Shown: piece after piece, positions 11,925 through 21,019 of the stretch
Layout: each line of letters opens with the position of its first letter
Position numbering within the stretch: the stretch's first letter is position 1
Assembly (NCBI RefSeq): GCF_051348905.1
Contig: NC_135232.1
Coordinates: 789,932,775 to 789,996,774 of the forward strand
Direction of reading: 5' to 3'
Source of the DNA: Ranitomeya variabilis
Taxonomy: Eukaryota; Chordata; Amphibia; Anura; Dendrobatidae
DNA: 64,000 bases
Position numbers and translations under genes: made by a program
The notes under the pieces: model-generated
Seen by the model: only the letters and a program-made list of their open reading frames with translations
Database searches by the model: none
What the model was told of the DNA's origin: nothing

Positions 11925-12426
11925 CTGAAATACGTGGCACTGAAATACGTGGCACTGAAATACGTGGCACTGAAATACGTGGCACTGAAATACGTGGCAC
12001 TGAAATACGTGGCACTGAATTACGTGGCACTTAAATAAGTGGCACTGAAATATGTGATATGTGGCACTTAAATACGTGGCACTGAAATACGTGGCACTGA
12101 AATACGTGGCACTGAAATACGTGGCACTGAAATATGTGATACGTGGCACTTAAATACGTGGCACTGAAACACGTGGCACTGAAATACGTGATACGTGGCA
12201 CTGAAATACGTGGCACTGAAATACGTGGCACTGAAATACGTGCAACTGAAATACGTGGTACTAAAATATGTGGCACTGAAATACGTGATACGTGGCACTG
12301 AAATACGTGGCACTGAAACACGTGGCACTGAAATACGTGATACGTGGCACTGAAATACATGGCACTGAAATACGTGGCACTGAAATACGTGGCACTGAAA
12401 TACGTGGCACTGAAATACGTGGCACT
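11925..12426. repeat. 15-bp minisatellite, about 33 copies
   Basis: Monomer TGAAATACGTGGCAC in tandem. Some copies carry an extra GATACGTG or similar insert, forming a longer sub-repeat (for example near 12131, 12187 and 12285). Because 15 is a multiple of 3, several frames stay open and give a meaningless five-residue peptide repeat on the minus strand. Confidence 0.93.
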
Positions 12427-12453
12427 ATGACTGTCAGAAAATGTTCATTAAAC

Positions 12454-12494
12454 GGTTAGGGGTGAGGTTAGGGGTAGAGTTAGGGTTAGGGTTT
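12454..12494. repeat. Short telomere-like TTAGGG tract, inverted relative to 11691-11924
   Basis: GGTTAGGGGTGAGG followed by TTAGGGTTAGGG. It is the reverse orientation of the tract left of the minisatellite, so the 15-bp array sits inside an imperfect inverted pair of telomere-like tracts. Confidence 0.75.
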
Positions 12495-12554
12495 GGATCC
12501 CTTTATCACCTTGATGGTGGTGGGTGGCTTTTCAGTGTGTTTTCTGTTTTTTTC

Positions 12555-12835
12555 GATAAAAATGCATGCGTTTTTAACGCAAACAAACGCATGTGCTTAA
12601 AAACGCAAGAAAATACTGCAGGTTGTATTTCTGAAAATGAACGCATGCAGAAAAAAACCGCATGCGTTTGAAAACGCGACCAAACGCGTACAAAAAAACC
12701 GCATGCGTTTTCAATGTTAAATATAGGGAAAAAACGCATGCGTTTTTTGTGCAAAAAACGCTGCAGACAAAAACGGAAGTGTGAAACCAGCGACGCTTTT
12801 TATAGCAAAAAAGTTTTTGCGTCTCCACATTTTGA
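12555..12835. repeat. Palindromic ACGCATGCGT cluster
   Basis: At least four copies of the self-complementary core CGCATGCG or close variants, near 12563, 12660, 12705 and 12735, are embedded in A-rich and T-rich arms (AAAACGC and GCGTTTTT words). The stretch can form several alternative hairpins and may be a small nested palindromic element. I cannot fix its ends. Confidence 0.6.
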
Positions 12836-12869
12836 GACCTATAATTTTTCCACATTTGCTCCACAGAGT

Positions 12870-13340
12870 CATGTGAGGTCTTGTTTTTTACGGGACGAGT
12901 TGACGTTTTTATTGGTAACATTTTCGGACACGTGACCATTTTTGATCGCTTTTTATTCCGATTTTTGTGAGGCAGAATGACCAAAAACCTGCTATTCATG
13001 AATTTCTTTTGGGAGAGGCGTTTATACCGTTCCGGGTTTGGTAAAATTGATAAAGCAGTTTTATTCGTCGGGTCAGTATGATTACAGCGATATCTCATTT
13101 ATATCATTTTTTTTATGTTTTGGCGCTTTTATACGATAAAAACTATTTTATAGAAAAAATAATTATTTTGGTATCGCTTTATTCTCAGGACTATAACTTT
13201 TTTATTTTTTTGCTGATGATGCTGTATGGCGGCTTGTTTTTTGCGGGACAAGATGACGTTTTCAGCGGTACCATGGATATTTATATCAGTCTTTTTGATC
13301 GCGTGTTATTCCACTTTTTGTTCGGCGGTATGGTAATAAA
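12870..13340. repeat. Diverged direct duplication in the AT-rich core of the transposon
   Basis: A segment of roughly 90 bp beginning CTTGTTTTTTACGGGA at 12880 recurs at 13233 as CTTGTTTTTTGCGGGA, 353 bp on. Both copies run into a GATCGC...TTATTCC motif. It is noncoding, with long T runs between. Confidence 0.65.
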
Positions 13341-13399
13341 GCGTTGTTTTTTGCCTCGTTTTTTTTTTTTTTTTCTTACGGTGTTTACTGAAGGGGTTA

Positions 13400-13619
13400 A
13401 CTAGTGTGGCAGTTTTATAGGTTGGGTCGTTACGGACGTGGCGATACTAAATATGTGTACTTTTATTGTTTTTTTTTTTTAATTTAGATAAAGAAATGTA
13501 TTTATGGGAATAATATATATATATATTTTTTTCATTATTTTGGAATATTTTTTTTTATTTTTTTTTACACATTTGGAAATTTTTTTTTTTACTTTTTTAC
13601 TTTGCCCCAGGGGGGGACA
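13400..13619. other. T-rich low-complexity stretch of the transposon
   Basis: Poly-T runs of 8-11, a TATATATA run near 13512 and a final GGGGGGGA. I see no gene or site. Confidence 0.7.
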
Positions 13620-13622
13620 ATA

Positions 13623-13673
13623 CAGATCGGTGATCTGCCAGTTTGCATAGCACTCTGACAGATCACCGATCTG
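13623..13673. repeat. Inverted repeat, 15-bp perfect arms
   Basis: CAGATCGGTGATCTG at 13623-13637 is the exact reverse complement of 13659-13673, with a 21-nt loop. It is the first of a series of hairpins in the right end. Confidence 0.9.
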
Positions 13674-13727
13674 CGAGAAGTACAGGCTGCTTCACAGTGC
13701 CTGCTCTGAGCAGGCGTCTGTGAAGCC

Positions 13728-13798
13728 ACCTCCCTCCCTGCAGGACCCGGATCCGCAGCCATCTTGGATCCGGGTCTGGAGCAGGCAGGGAGGGAGGT
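13728..13798. repeat. Nested inverted repeat
   Basis: ACCTCCCTCCCTGC at 13728-13741 pairs with 13785-13798. Inside it GACCCGGATCC pairs with GGATCCGGGTC. Together they make a long stem with a small interior loop. Confidence 0.88.
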
Positions 13799-14017
13799 AA
13801 GACCCTCGCAGCAACACGATCACATCGCGTTGCTGCGGGGGGCTCAGGGAAGCCCGCAGGGAGCCCCCTCCCTGCGCGATGCTTCCCTGCACCGCCGGCA
13901 CATCGCGATCATGTTTGATCGCAGTGTGCCAGGGGTTAATGTGCCGGGGGCGGTCCGTGACCGCTCCTGGCACATAGTGCCGGATGTCAGCTGCGATATG
14001 CAGCCGACACCCGGCCG

Positions 14018-14054
14018 CGATCGGCCGCGCTCCCCCCGTGAGCGCGGCCGATCG
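14018..14054. repeat. Inverted repeat, 15-bp perfect arms, 7-nt loop
   Basis: CGATCGGCCGCGCTC at 14018-14032 is exactly complementary to 14040-14054. It is strongly GC-rich and CpG-rich. Confidence 0.9.
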
Positions 14055-14058
14055 GCTA

Positions 14059-14119
14059 TGACGTACTATCCCGTCGGCGGTTATACGGGCCCACCCCACC
14101 TCGACGGGATAGTACGTCA
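14059..14119. repeat. Subterminal inverted repeat, 18-bp perfect arms
   Basis: TGACGTACTATCCCGTCG at 14059-14076 is matched exactly by 14102-14119. It ends 15 bp before the element's right tip, so it could serve in transposase binding or end recognition. That role is inferred from position only. Confidence 0.9.
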
Positions 14120-14134
14120 AATGTCGGGAAGGGG

Positions 14135-14138
14135 TTAA
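14135..14138. other. TTAA target site, right copy
   Basis: Follows GAAGGGG directly and continues into AGATGAGAACAGAG, the normal continuation of the array spacer. Confidence 0.93.
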
Positions 14139-15096
14139 AGATGAGAACAGAGTAATATCAGCTGCCTTGTCCTCATAAACACTTTCTGCTTCGCTAACGA
14201 GATCACTGAAATCATGTAAGCAGGTAATTTTTGGAGAGCCGAAATTCAGTGGAAATGAGTTTTTTGTTATTAAGTTAATTTTTATGGTAAGAAATTAGTT
14301 TATAATTTTGGACAAATCATCTGATCTCTTTTCATAATAATCTAGCGTTAACACAAATTACCACTTTAAAATCTGAAGCAGTAAACTTTGTGAAAGCCAA
14401 ATTTTGTATCAGTCTGAAATCTTTTGGCCATTAATGTACAGTCCTAGATATTTTTAGAAAAACTGTAAAAGGAAAAAATGAGGAAAGGAAAAACTTCTAA
14501 AGAAAAGCATAGCTGACTTCTAAAATCAGGATATCTAGCAGGAGCACTCCAGAAAATTTCCCTGCATTCATTTGGACTAAAACAAATGTTCTCTGATAGT
14601 CTTATCATATGGCTAAAATTATTTCCTTTGTTTTGACTAATATCCTTCCCAAACCAGTGTCCCATTAGCGTACAACGAAACTGATGTTCCAAGCCATTTT
14701 TCTAGGCTTAAGTTCCTAAGGGTCAGTGGCTACTGCATTGAAGCTGTAGAAAGTAAAAAAGATCAAAGCTTGAGAGTCAGAAACCAGCAAAATCAACCCC
14801 TTTTGTGGTCTTGCATACATTACTGTGCCACATTTTACCAACAGGGAACTCTGTTAGTAATTTATAATGAACTCCTGGCATGTAAGACTAAAAAAGTGCA
14901 TGTAATGAGTTTTAGTATGAAATAGATCTTTCCCTTTTACATTATATGCATTTTCTTTCTGATCAGTTTTACCTTTACAAATAAGAAAACAAAAGCAAAG
15001 TTCCATAGAGAAAAGAAATCTTTCTGTTATCCAGTCATCAGGAACATGTTGAGTATCTAGATTTGACAAAACACCTACTTCAAGTAAGAGACTTGT

Positions 15097-15182
15097 GGCT
15101 CTGTGGCGCAATGGATAGCGCATTGGACTTCTAGGGAACTGATGTGGTTCAAAGGTTGTGGGTTCGAGTCCCACCAGAGTCA
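15097..15182 (+). tRNA. tRNA-Arg-TCT: tRNA-Arg(UCU), unit 7
   Basis: 86-bp gene with anticodon TCT at 15130-15132 and intron 15134-15146. The base after the intron (position 38, 3' splice junction) is G instead of A, a change shared only with the unit at 17921. Stems and both promoter boxes are intact. It is probably functional, but the change lies at the splice site. Confidence 0.88.
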
Positions 15183-16508
15183 TATTTTAAAGTTTGTGTG
15201 ACATTCATACTTTGTCTCAGTTGTTGGAAATATGAAAAAGGAAAAAAAATGTATCAGATCTGCGCTTCATATTAACATTTAGAGAAAATTAGAAGCCGTA
15301 TTTAGGTTTGAACTTGTCAAAGAACGTAGAAGGAGCAGAAACAAAAGGCTCATTGACACAAACAATAGCATATAGGGCACAATAAATTATTGCATATTGT
15401 TTGTCTAGTGATTGGTGTTCAGTTTCCTGTTTTCAGTAGTCCCAAGTTCTTTTTTTAATTTGAACCTTTTTAAAAGTCATTTTTGTATGTGTTTACAAGA
15501 TATGCAAAACGTGGACATTCTTTGGCTAAAAAGTGTCGAAATAAGTTTAAAGATGAGAACAGAGTAATATCAGCTGCCTTGTCCTCATAAACACTTTCTG
15601 CTTCGCTAACGAGATCACTGAAATCATGTAAGCAGGTAATTTTTGGAGAGCCGAAATTCAGTGGAAATGAGTTTTTTGTTATTAAGTTAATTTTTATGGT
15701 AAGAAATTAGTTTATAATTTTGGACAAATCATCTGATCTCTTTTCATAATAATCTAGCGTTAACACAAATTACCACTATAAAATCTGAAGCAGTAAACTT
15801 TGTGAAAGCCAAATTTTGTATCAGTCTGAAATCTTTTGGCCATTAATGTACAGTCCTAGATATTTTTAGAAAAACTGTAAAAGGAAAAAATGAGGAAAGG
15901 AAAAACTTCTAAAGAAAAGCATTGCTGACTTCTAAAATCAGGATATCTAGCAGGAGTACTCCAGAAAATTTCCCTGCATTTATTTGGACTAAAACAAATG
16001 TTCTCTGATAGTCTTATCATATGGCTAAAATTATTTCCTTTGTTTTGACTAATATCCTTCCCAAACCAGTGTCCCATTAGCGTACAATGAAACTGATGTT
16101 CCAAGCCATTTTTCTAGGCTTAAGTTCCTAAGGGTCAGTGGCTACTGCATTGAAGCTGTAGAAAGTAAAAAAGATCAAAGCTTGAGAGTCAGAAACCAGC
16201 AAAATCAACCCCTTTTGTGGTCTTGCATACATTACTGTGCCACATTTTACCAACAGGGAACTCTGTTAGTAATTTATAATGAACTCCTGGCATGTAAGAC
16301 TAAAAAAGTGCATGTAATGAGTTTTAGTATGAAATAGATCTTTCCCTTTTACATTATATGCATTTTCTTTCTGATCAGTTTTACCTTTACAAATAAGAAA
16401 ACAAAAGCAAAGTTCCATAGAGAAAAGAAATCTTTCTGTTATCCAGTCATCAGGAAAATGTTGAGTATCTAGATTTGACAAAACACCTACTTCAAGTAAG
16501 AGACTTGT

Positions 16509-16594
16509 GGCTCTGTGGCGCAATGGATAGCGCATTGGACTTCTAGAGAACTGATGTGATTCAAAGGTTGTGGGTTCGAGTCCCACCAGAGTCA
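16509..16594 (+). tRNA. tRNA-Arg-TCT: tRNA-Arg(UCU), unit 8
   Basis: Body identical to consensus. The intron (16546-16558) begins GAG instead of GGG, and the leader has AAAATG in place of AACATG. Both features recur in the unit at 19333, 2,824 bp on. The mature tRNA should be normal. Confidence 0.92.
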
Positions 16595-17920
16595 TATTTT
16601 AAAGTTTGTGTGACATTCATACTTTGTCTCAGTTGTTGGAAATATGAAAAAGGAAAAAAAATGTATCAGATCTGCGCTTCATATTAACATTTAGAGAAAA
16701 TTAGAAGCCGTATTTAGGTTTGAACTTGTCAAAGAACGTAGAAGGAGCAGAAACAAAAGGCTCATTGACACAAACAATAGCATATAGGGCACAATAAATT
16801 ATTGCATATTGTTTGTCTAGTGATTGGTGTTCAGTTTCCTGTTTTCAGTAGTCCCAAGTTCTTTTTTTAATTTGAACCTTTTTAAAAGTCATTTTTGTAT
16901 GTGTTTACAAGATATGCAAAACGTGGACATTCTTTGGCTAAAAAGTGTCGAAATAAGTTTAAAGATGAGAACAGAGTAATATCAGCTGCCTTGTCCTCAT
17001 AAACACTTTCTGCTTCGCTAACGAGATCACTGAAATCATGTAAGCAAGTAATTTTTGGAGAGCCGAAATTCAGTGGAAATGAGTTTTTTGTTATTAAGTT
17101 AATTTTTATGGTAAGAAATTAGTTTATAATTTTGGACAAATCATCTGATCTCTTTTCATAATAATCTAGCGTTAACACAAATTACCACTATAAAATCTGA
17201 AGCAGTAAACTTTGTGAAAGCCAAATTTTGTATCAGTCTGAAATCTTTTGGCCATTAATGTACAGTCCTAGATATTTTTAGAAAAACTGTAAAAGGAAAA
17301 AATGAGGAAAGGAAAAACTTCTAAAGAAAAGCATAGCTGACTTCTAAAATCAGGATATCTAGCAGGAGCACTCCAGAAAATTTCCCTGCATTCATTTGGA
17401 CTAAAACAAATGTTCTCTGATAGTCTTATCATATGGCTAAAATTATTTCCTTTGTTTTGACTAATATCCTTCCCAAACCAGTGTCCCATTAGCGTACAAC
17501 GAAACTGATGTTCCAAGCCATTTTTCTAGGCTTAAGTTCCTAAGGGTCAGTGGCTACTGCATTGAAGCTGTAGAAAGTAAAAAAGATCAAAGCTTGAGAG
17601 TCAGAAACCAGCAAAATCAACCCCTTTTGTGGTCTTGCATACATTACTGTGCCACATTTTACCAACAGGGAACTCTGTTAGTAATTTATAATGAACTCCT
17701 GGCATGTAAGACTAAAAAAGTGCATGTAATGAGTTTTAGTATGAAATAGATCTTTCCCTTTTACATTATATGCATTTTCTTTCTGATCAGTTTTACCTTT
17801 ACAAATAAGAAAACAAAAGCAAAGTTCCATAGAGAAAAGAAATCTTTCTGTTATCCAGTCATCAGGAACATGTTGAGTATCTAGATTTGACAAAACACCT
17901 ACTTCAAGTAAGAGACTTGT

Positions 17921-18006
17921 GGCTCTGTGGCGCAATGGATAGCGCATTGGACTTCTAGGGAACTGATGTGGTTCAAAGGTTGTGGGTTCGAGTCCCACCA
18001 GAGTCA
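17921..18006 (+). tRNA. tRNA-Arg-TCT: tRNA-Arg(UCU), unit 9
   Basis: Duplicate of unit 7, including the A-to-G change at position 38. Anticodon TCT is at 17954-17956 and the intron at 17958-17970. Confidence 0.88.
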
Positions 18007-19332
18007 TATTTTAAAGTTTGTGTGACATTCATACTTTGTCTCAGTTGTTGGAAATATGAAAAAGGAAAAAAAATGTATCAGATCTGCGCTTCATATTAAC
18101 ATTTAGAGAAAATTAGAAGCCGTATTTAGGTTTGAACTTGTCAAAGAACGTAGAAGGAGCAGAAACAAAAGGCTCATTGACACAAACAATAGCATATAGG
18201 GCACAATAAATTATTGCATATTGTTTGTCTAGTGATTGGTGTTCAGTTTCCTGTTTTCAGTAGTCCCAAGTTCTTTTTTTAATTTGAACCTTTTTAAAAG
18301 TCATTTTTGTATGTGTTTACAAGATATGCAAAACGTGGACATTCTTTGGCTAAAAAGTGTCGAAATAAGTTTAAAGATGAGAACAGAGTAATATCAGCTG
18401 CCTTGTCCTCATAAACACTTTCTGCTTCGCTAACGAGATCACTGAAATCATGTAAGCAGGTAATTTTTGGAGAGCCGAAATTCAGTGGAAATGAGTTTTT
18501 TGTTATTAAGTTAATTTTTATGGTAAGAAATTAGTTTATAATTTTGGACAAATCATCTGATCTCTTTTCATAATAATCTAGCGTTAACACAAATTACCAC
18601 TATAAAATCTGAAGCAGTAAACTTTGTGAAAGCCAAATTTTGTATCAGTCTGAAATCTTTTGGCCATTAATGTACAGTCCTAGATATTTTTAGAAAAACT
18701 GTAAAAGGAAAAAATGAGGAAAGGAAAAACTTCTAAAGAAAAGCATTGCTGACTTCTAAAATCAGGATATCTAGCAGGAGTACTCCAGAAAATTTCCCTG
18801 CATTTATTTGGACTAAAACAAATGTTCTCTGATAGTCTTATCATATGGCTAAAATTATTTCCTTTGTTTTGACTAATATCCTTCCCAAACCAGTGTCCCA
18901 TTAGCGTACAATGAAACTGATGTTCCAAGCCATTTTTCTAGGCTTAAGTTCCTAAGGGTCAGTGGCTACTGCATTGAAGCTGTAGAAAGTAAAAAAGATC
19001 AAAGCTTGAGAGTCAGAAACCAGCAAAATCAACCCCTTTTGTGGTCTTGCATACATTACTGTGCCACATTTTACCAACAGGGAACTCTGTTAGTAATTTA
19101 TAATGAACTCCTGGCATGTAAGACTAAAAAAGTGCATGTAATGAGTTTTAGTATGAAATAGATCTTTCCCTTTTACATTATATGCATTTTCTTTCTGATC
19201 AGTTTTACCTTTACAAATAAGAAAACAAAAGCAAAGTTCCATAGAGAAAAGAAATCTTTCTGTTATCCAGTCATCAGGAAAATGTTGAGTATCTAGATTT
19301 GACAAAACACCTACTTCAAGTAAGAGACTTGT

Positions 19333-19418
19333 GGCTCTGTGGCGCAATGGATAGCGCATTGGACTTCTAGAGAACTGATGTGATTCAAAGGTTGTGGGTT
19401 CGAGTCCCACCAGAGTCA
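19333..19418 (+). tRNA. tRNA-Arg-TCT: tRNA-Arg(UCU), unit 10
   Basis: Duplicate of unit 8 with the same GAG-starting intron at 19370-19382. It is the last tRNA before the Helitron-like insertion, which begins 1,090 bp downstream. Confidence 0.92.
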
Positions 19419-20508
19419 TATTTTAAAGTTTGTGTGACATTCATACTTTGTCTCAGTTGTTGGAAATATGAAAAAGGAAAAAAAATGTATCAGATCTGCG
19501 CTTCATATTAACATTTAGAGAAAATTAGAAGCCGTATTTAGGTTTGAACTTGTCAAAGAACGTAGAAGGAGCAGAAACAAAAGGCTCATTGACACAAACA
19601 ATAGCATATAGGGCACAATAAATTATTGCATATTGTTTGTCTAGTGATTGGTGTTCAGTTTCCTGTTTTCAGTAGTCCCAAGTTCTTTTTTTAATTTGAA
19701 CCTTTTTAAAAGTCATTTTTGTATGTGTTTACAAGATATGCAAAACGTGGACATTCTTTGGCTAAAAAGTGTCGAAATAAGTTTAAAGATGAGAACAGAG
19801 TAATATCAGCTGCCTTGTCCTCATAAACACTTTCTGCTTCGCTAACGAGATCACTGAAATCATGTAAGCAAGTAATTTTTGGAGAGCCGAAATTCAGTGG
19901 AAATGAGTTTTTTGTTATTAAGTTAATTTTTATGGTAAGAAATTAGTTTATAATTTTGGACAAATCATCTGATCTCTTTTCATAATAATCTAGCGTTAAC
20001 ACAAATTACCACTATAAAATCTGAAGCAGTAAACTTTGTGAAAGCCAAATTTTGTATCAGTCTGAAATCTTTTGGCCATTAATGTACAGTCCTAGATATT
20101 TTTAGAAAAACTGTAAAAGGAAAAAATGAGGAAAGGAAAAACTTCTAAAGAAAAGCATAGCTGACTTCTAAAATCAGGATATCTAGCAGGAGCACTCCAG
20201 AAAATTTCCCTGCATTCATTTGGACTAAAACAAATGTTCTCTGATAGTCTTATCATATGGCTAAAATTATTTCCTTTGTTTTGACTAATATCCTTCCCAA
20301 ACCAGTGTCCCATTAGCGTACAACGAAACTGATGTTCCAAGCCATTTTTCTAGGCTTAAGTTCCTAAGGGTCAGTGGCTACTGCATTGAAGCTGTAGAAA
20401 GTAAAAAAGATCAAAGCTTGAGAGTCAGAAACCAGCAAAATCAACCCCTTTTGTGGTCTTGCATACATTACTGTGCCACATTTTACCAACAGGGAACTCT
20501 GTTAGTAA

Positions 20509-20974
20509 TTATAGTGCTTTGGAACAAAGCACTATACTGTTATTCCACCGTGGTAAACTTCTTCTTATTCTTATTATTCAGTCCGCACGTAATGCGGCCC
20601 GAACCGCTAAACTCACAGACTCCAGTGAGGTGTCATTTCGAAGCCAGCGTTCCTGAGAGGTGTGCTAAGTATTTTTCGTGTCGATCGGATTTGTAGTTTT
20701 TGCGCAATTTGTGTTTGAAAAAAGTCTTTCAATGCGTTTCAATGGAGAAATTTTCCTATACGTTTATAATGGGCTGGTTTCTGAGGCAATTTCTAAAAAT
20801 AACTGCCACCTGGCTGATTAGCTCATTGATATGCGCAGTCAGACACAGTTACTATGCCAACTCCTATGAAATCTACATCAGCTCACCAGATCACAAGTTT
20901 TGTCAGATAATATCAGCTCTTAAAGTGACAGTACAGCACAATTCCAAACCACTATCCGTAGTCTTATGATTATT
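20509..20974 (+). other. Helitron-like copy 1, 5' head
   Basis: Opens with a hairpin (ATAGTGCTTT at 20511-20520 pairs with 20526-20535), followed by a TTCTTATT-rich stretch and then about 400 bp of unique sequence. The part from about 20575 recurs almost unchanged at 26125-26520. It ends with a diverged copy of the 3'-tail word (CCAAACCACTAT, 20943-20954). No gene is seen; weak open frames on the + strand have no recognisable domain. Confidence 0.75.
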
Positions 20975-21019
20975 AGACTGTGGCCCGATTCTAACTCATC
21001 GGGTATTCTAGAATATGCA

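Larger units (their letters stand above)
7696..14134. mobile_element. Non-autonomous piggyBac-like (TTAA) DNA transposon, 6,439 bp
   Basis: Bounded by duplicated TTAA and a short perfect terminal inverted repeat, CCCCTTC at the left and GAAGGGG at the right. The distance between tRNA genes 6 and 7 is 7,855 bp, which is exactly 1,412 + 6,439 + 4, so the insertion is clean. No transposase frame was seen. Internal frames are short (up to 174 codons) and come from simple or tandem repeats. Layout: unique left arm, 391-bp satellite, telomere-like tract, 15-bp minisatellite, reverse telomere-like tract, palindromic cluster, duplicated AT-rich core and GC-rich hairpin end. The C-rich termini suggest piggyBac rather than Kolobok. 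Recognition as a frog repeat is from memory. Confidence 0.85.
14139..20508 (+). repeat. tRNA-Arg tandem array, middle block (rest of unit 6, units 7-10)
   Basis: A two-unit higher-order repeat of 2,824 bp. Units 7 and 9 share the same tRNA change and an H-type spacer. Units 8 and 10 share a different change and an R-type spacer. tRNA starts at 15097, 16509, 17921 and 19333 are exactly 1,412 apart. The block ends in ...GTTAGTAA, where the Helitron-like element entered. Confidence 0.96.
15097..20508 (+). repeat. Higher-order repeat, about 2 x 2,824 bp (two units each)
   Basis: Units 7-8 and 9-10 match in their linked changes: position-38 G with H spacer, then GAG intron with R spacer. The second copy is cut by the Helitron-like insertion. 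Confidence 0.9.

Noticed and set aside
11761-12360. Frames with a five-residue periodic peptide
   Set aside because: They are the 15-bp minisatellite read in frame.
11691-12494. True telomere or chromosome end
   Set aside because: The tract is short, degenerate, in both orientations and lies inside a transposon with array sequence on both sides.
12574-13098. 174-codon minus-strand frame, Lys/Asn-rich, Cys/Phe-rich at its end
   Set aside because: It covers palindromic and T-rich repeat DNA; no transposase signature (for example a DDD-type core) is seen.
7696-14134. Kolobok assignment for the TTAA element
   Set aside because: Not excluded, but the C-rich CCCCTTC ends fit piggyBac better; only a family search could settle it.
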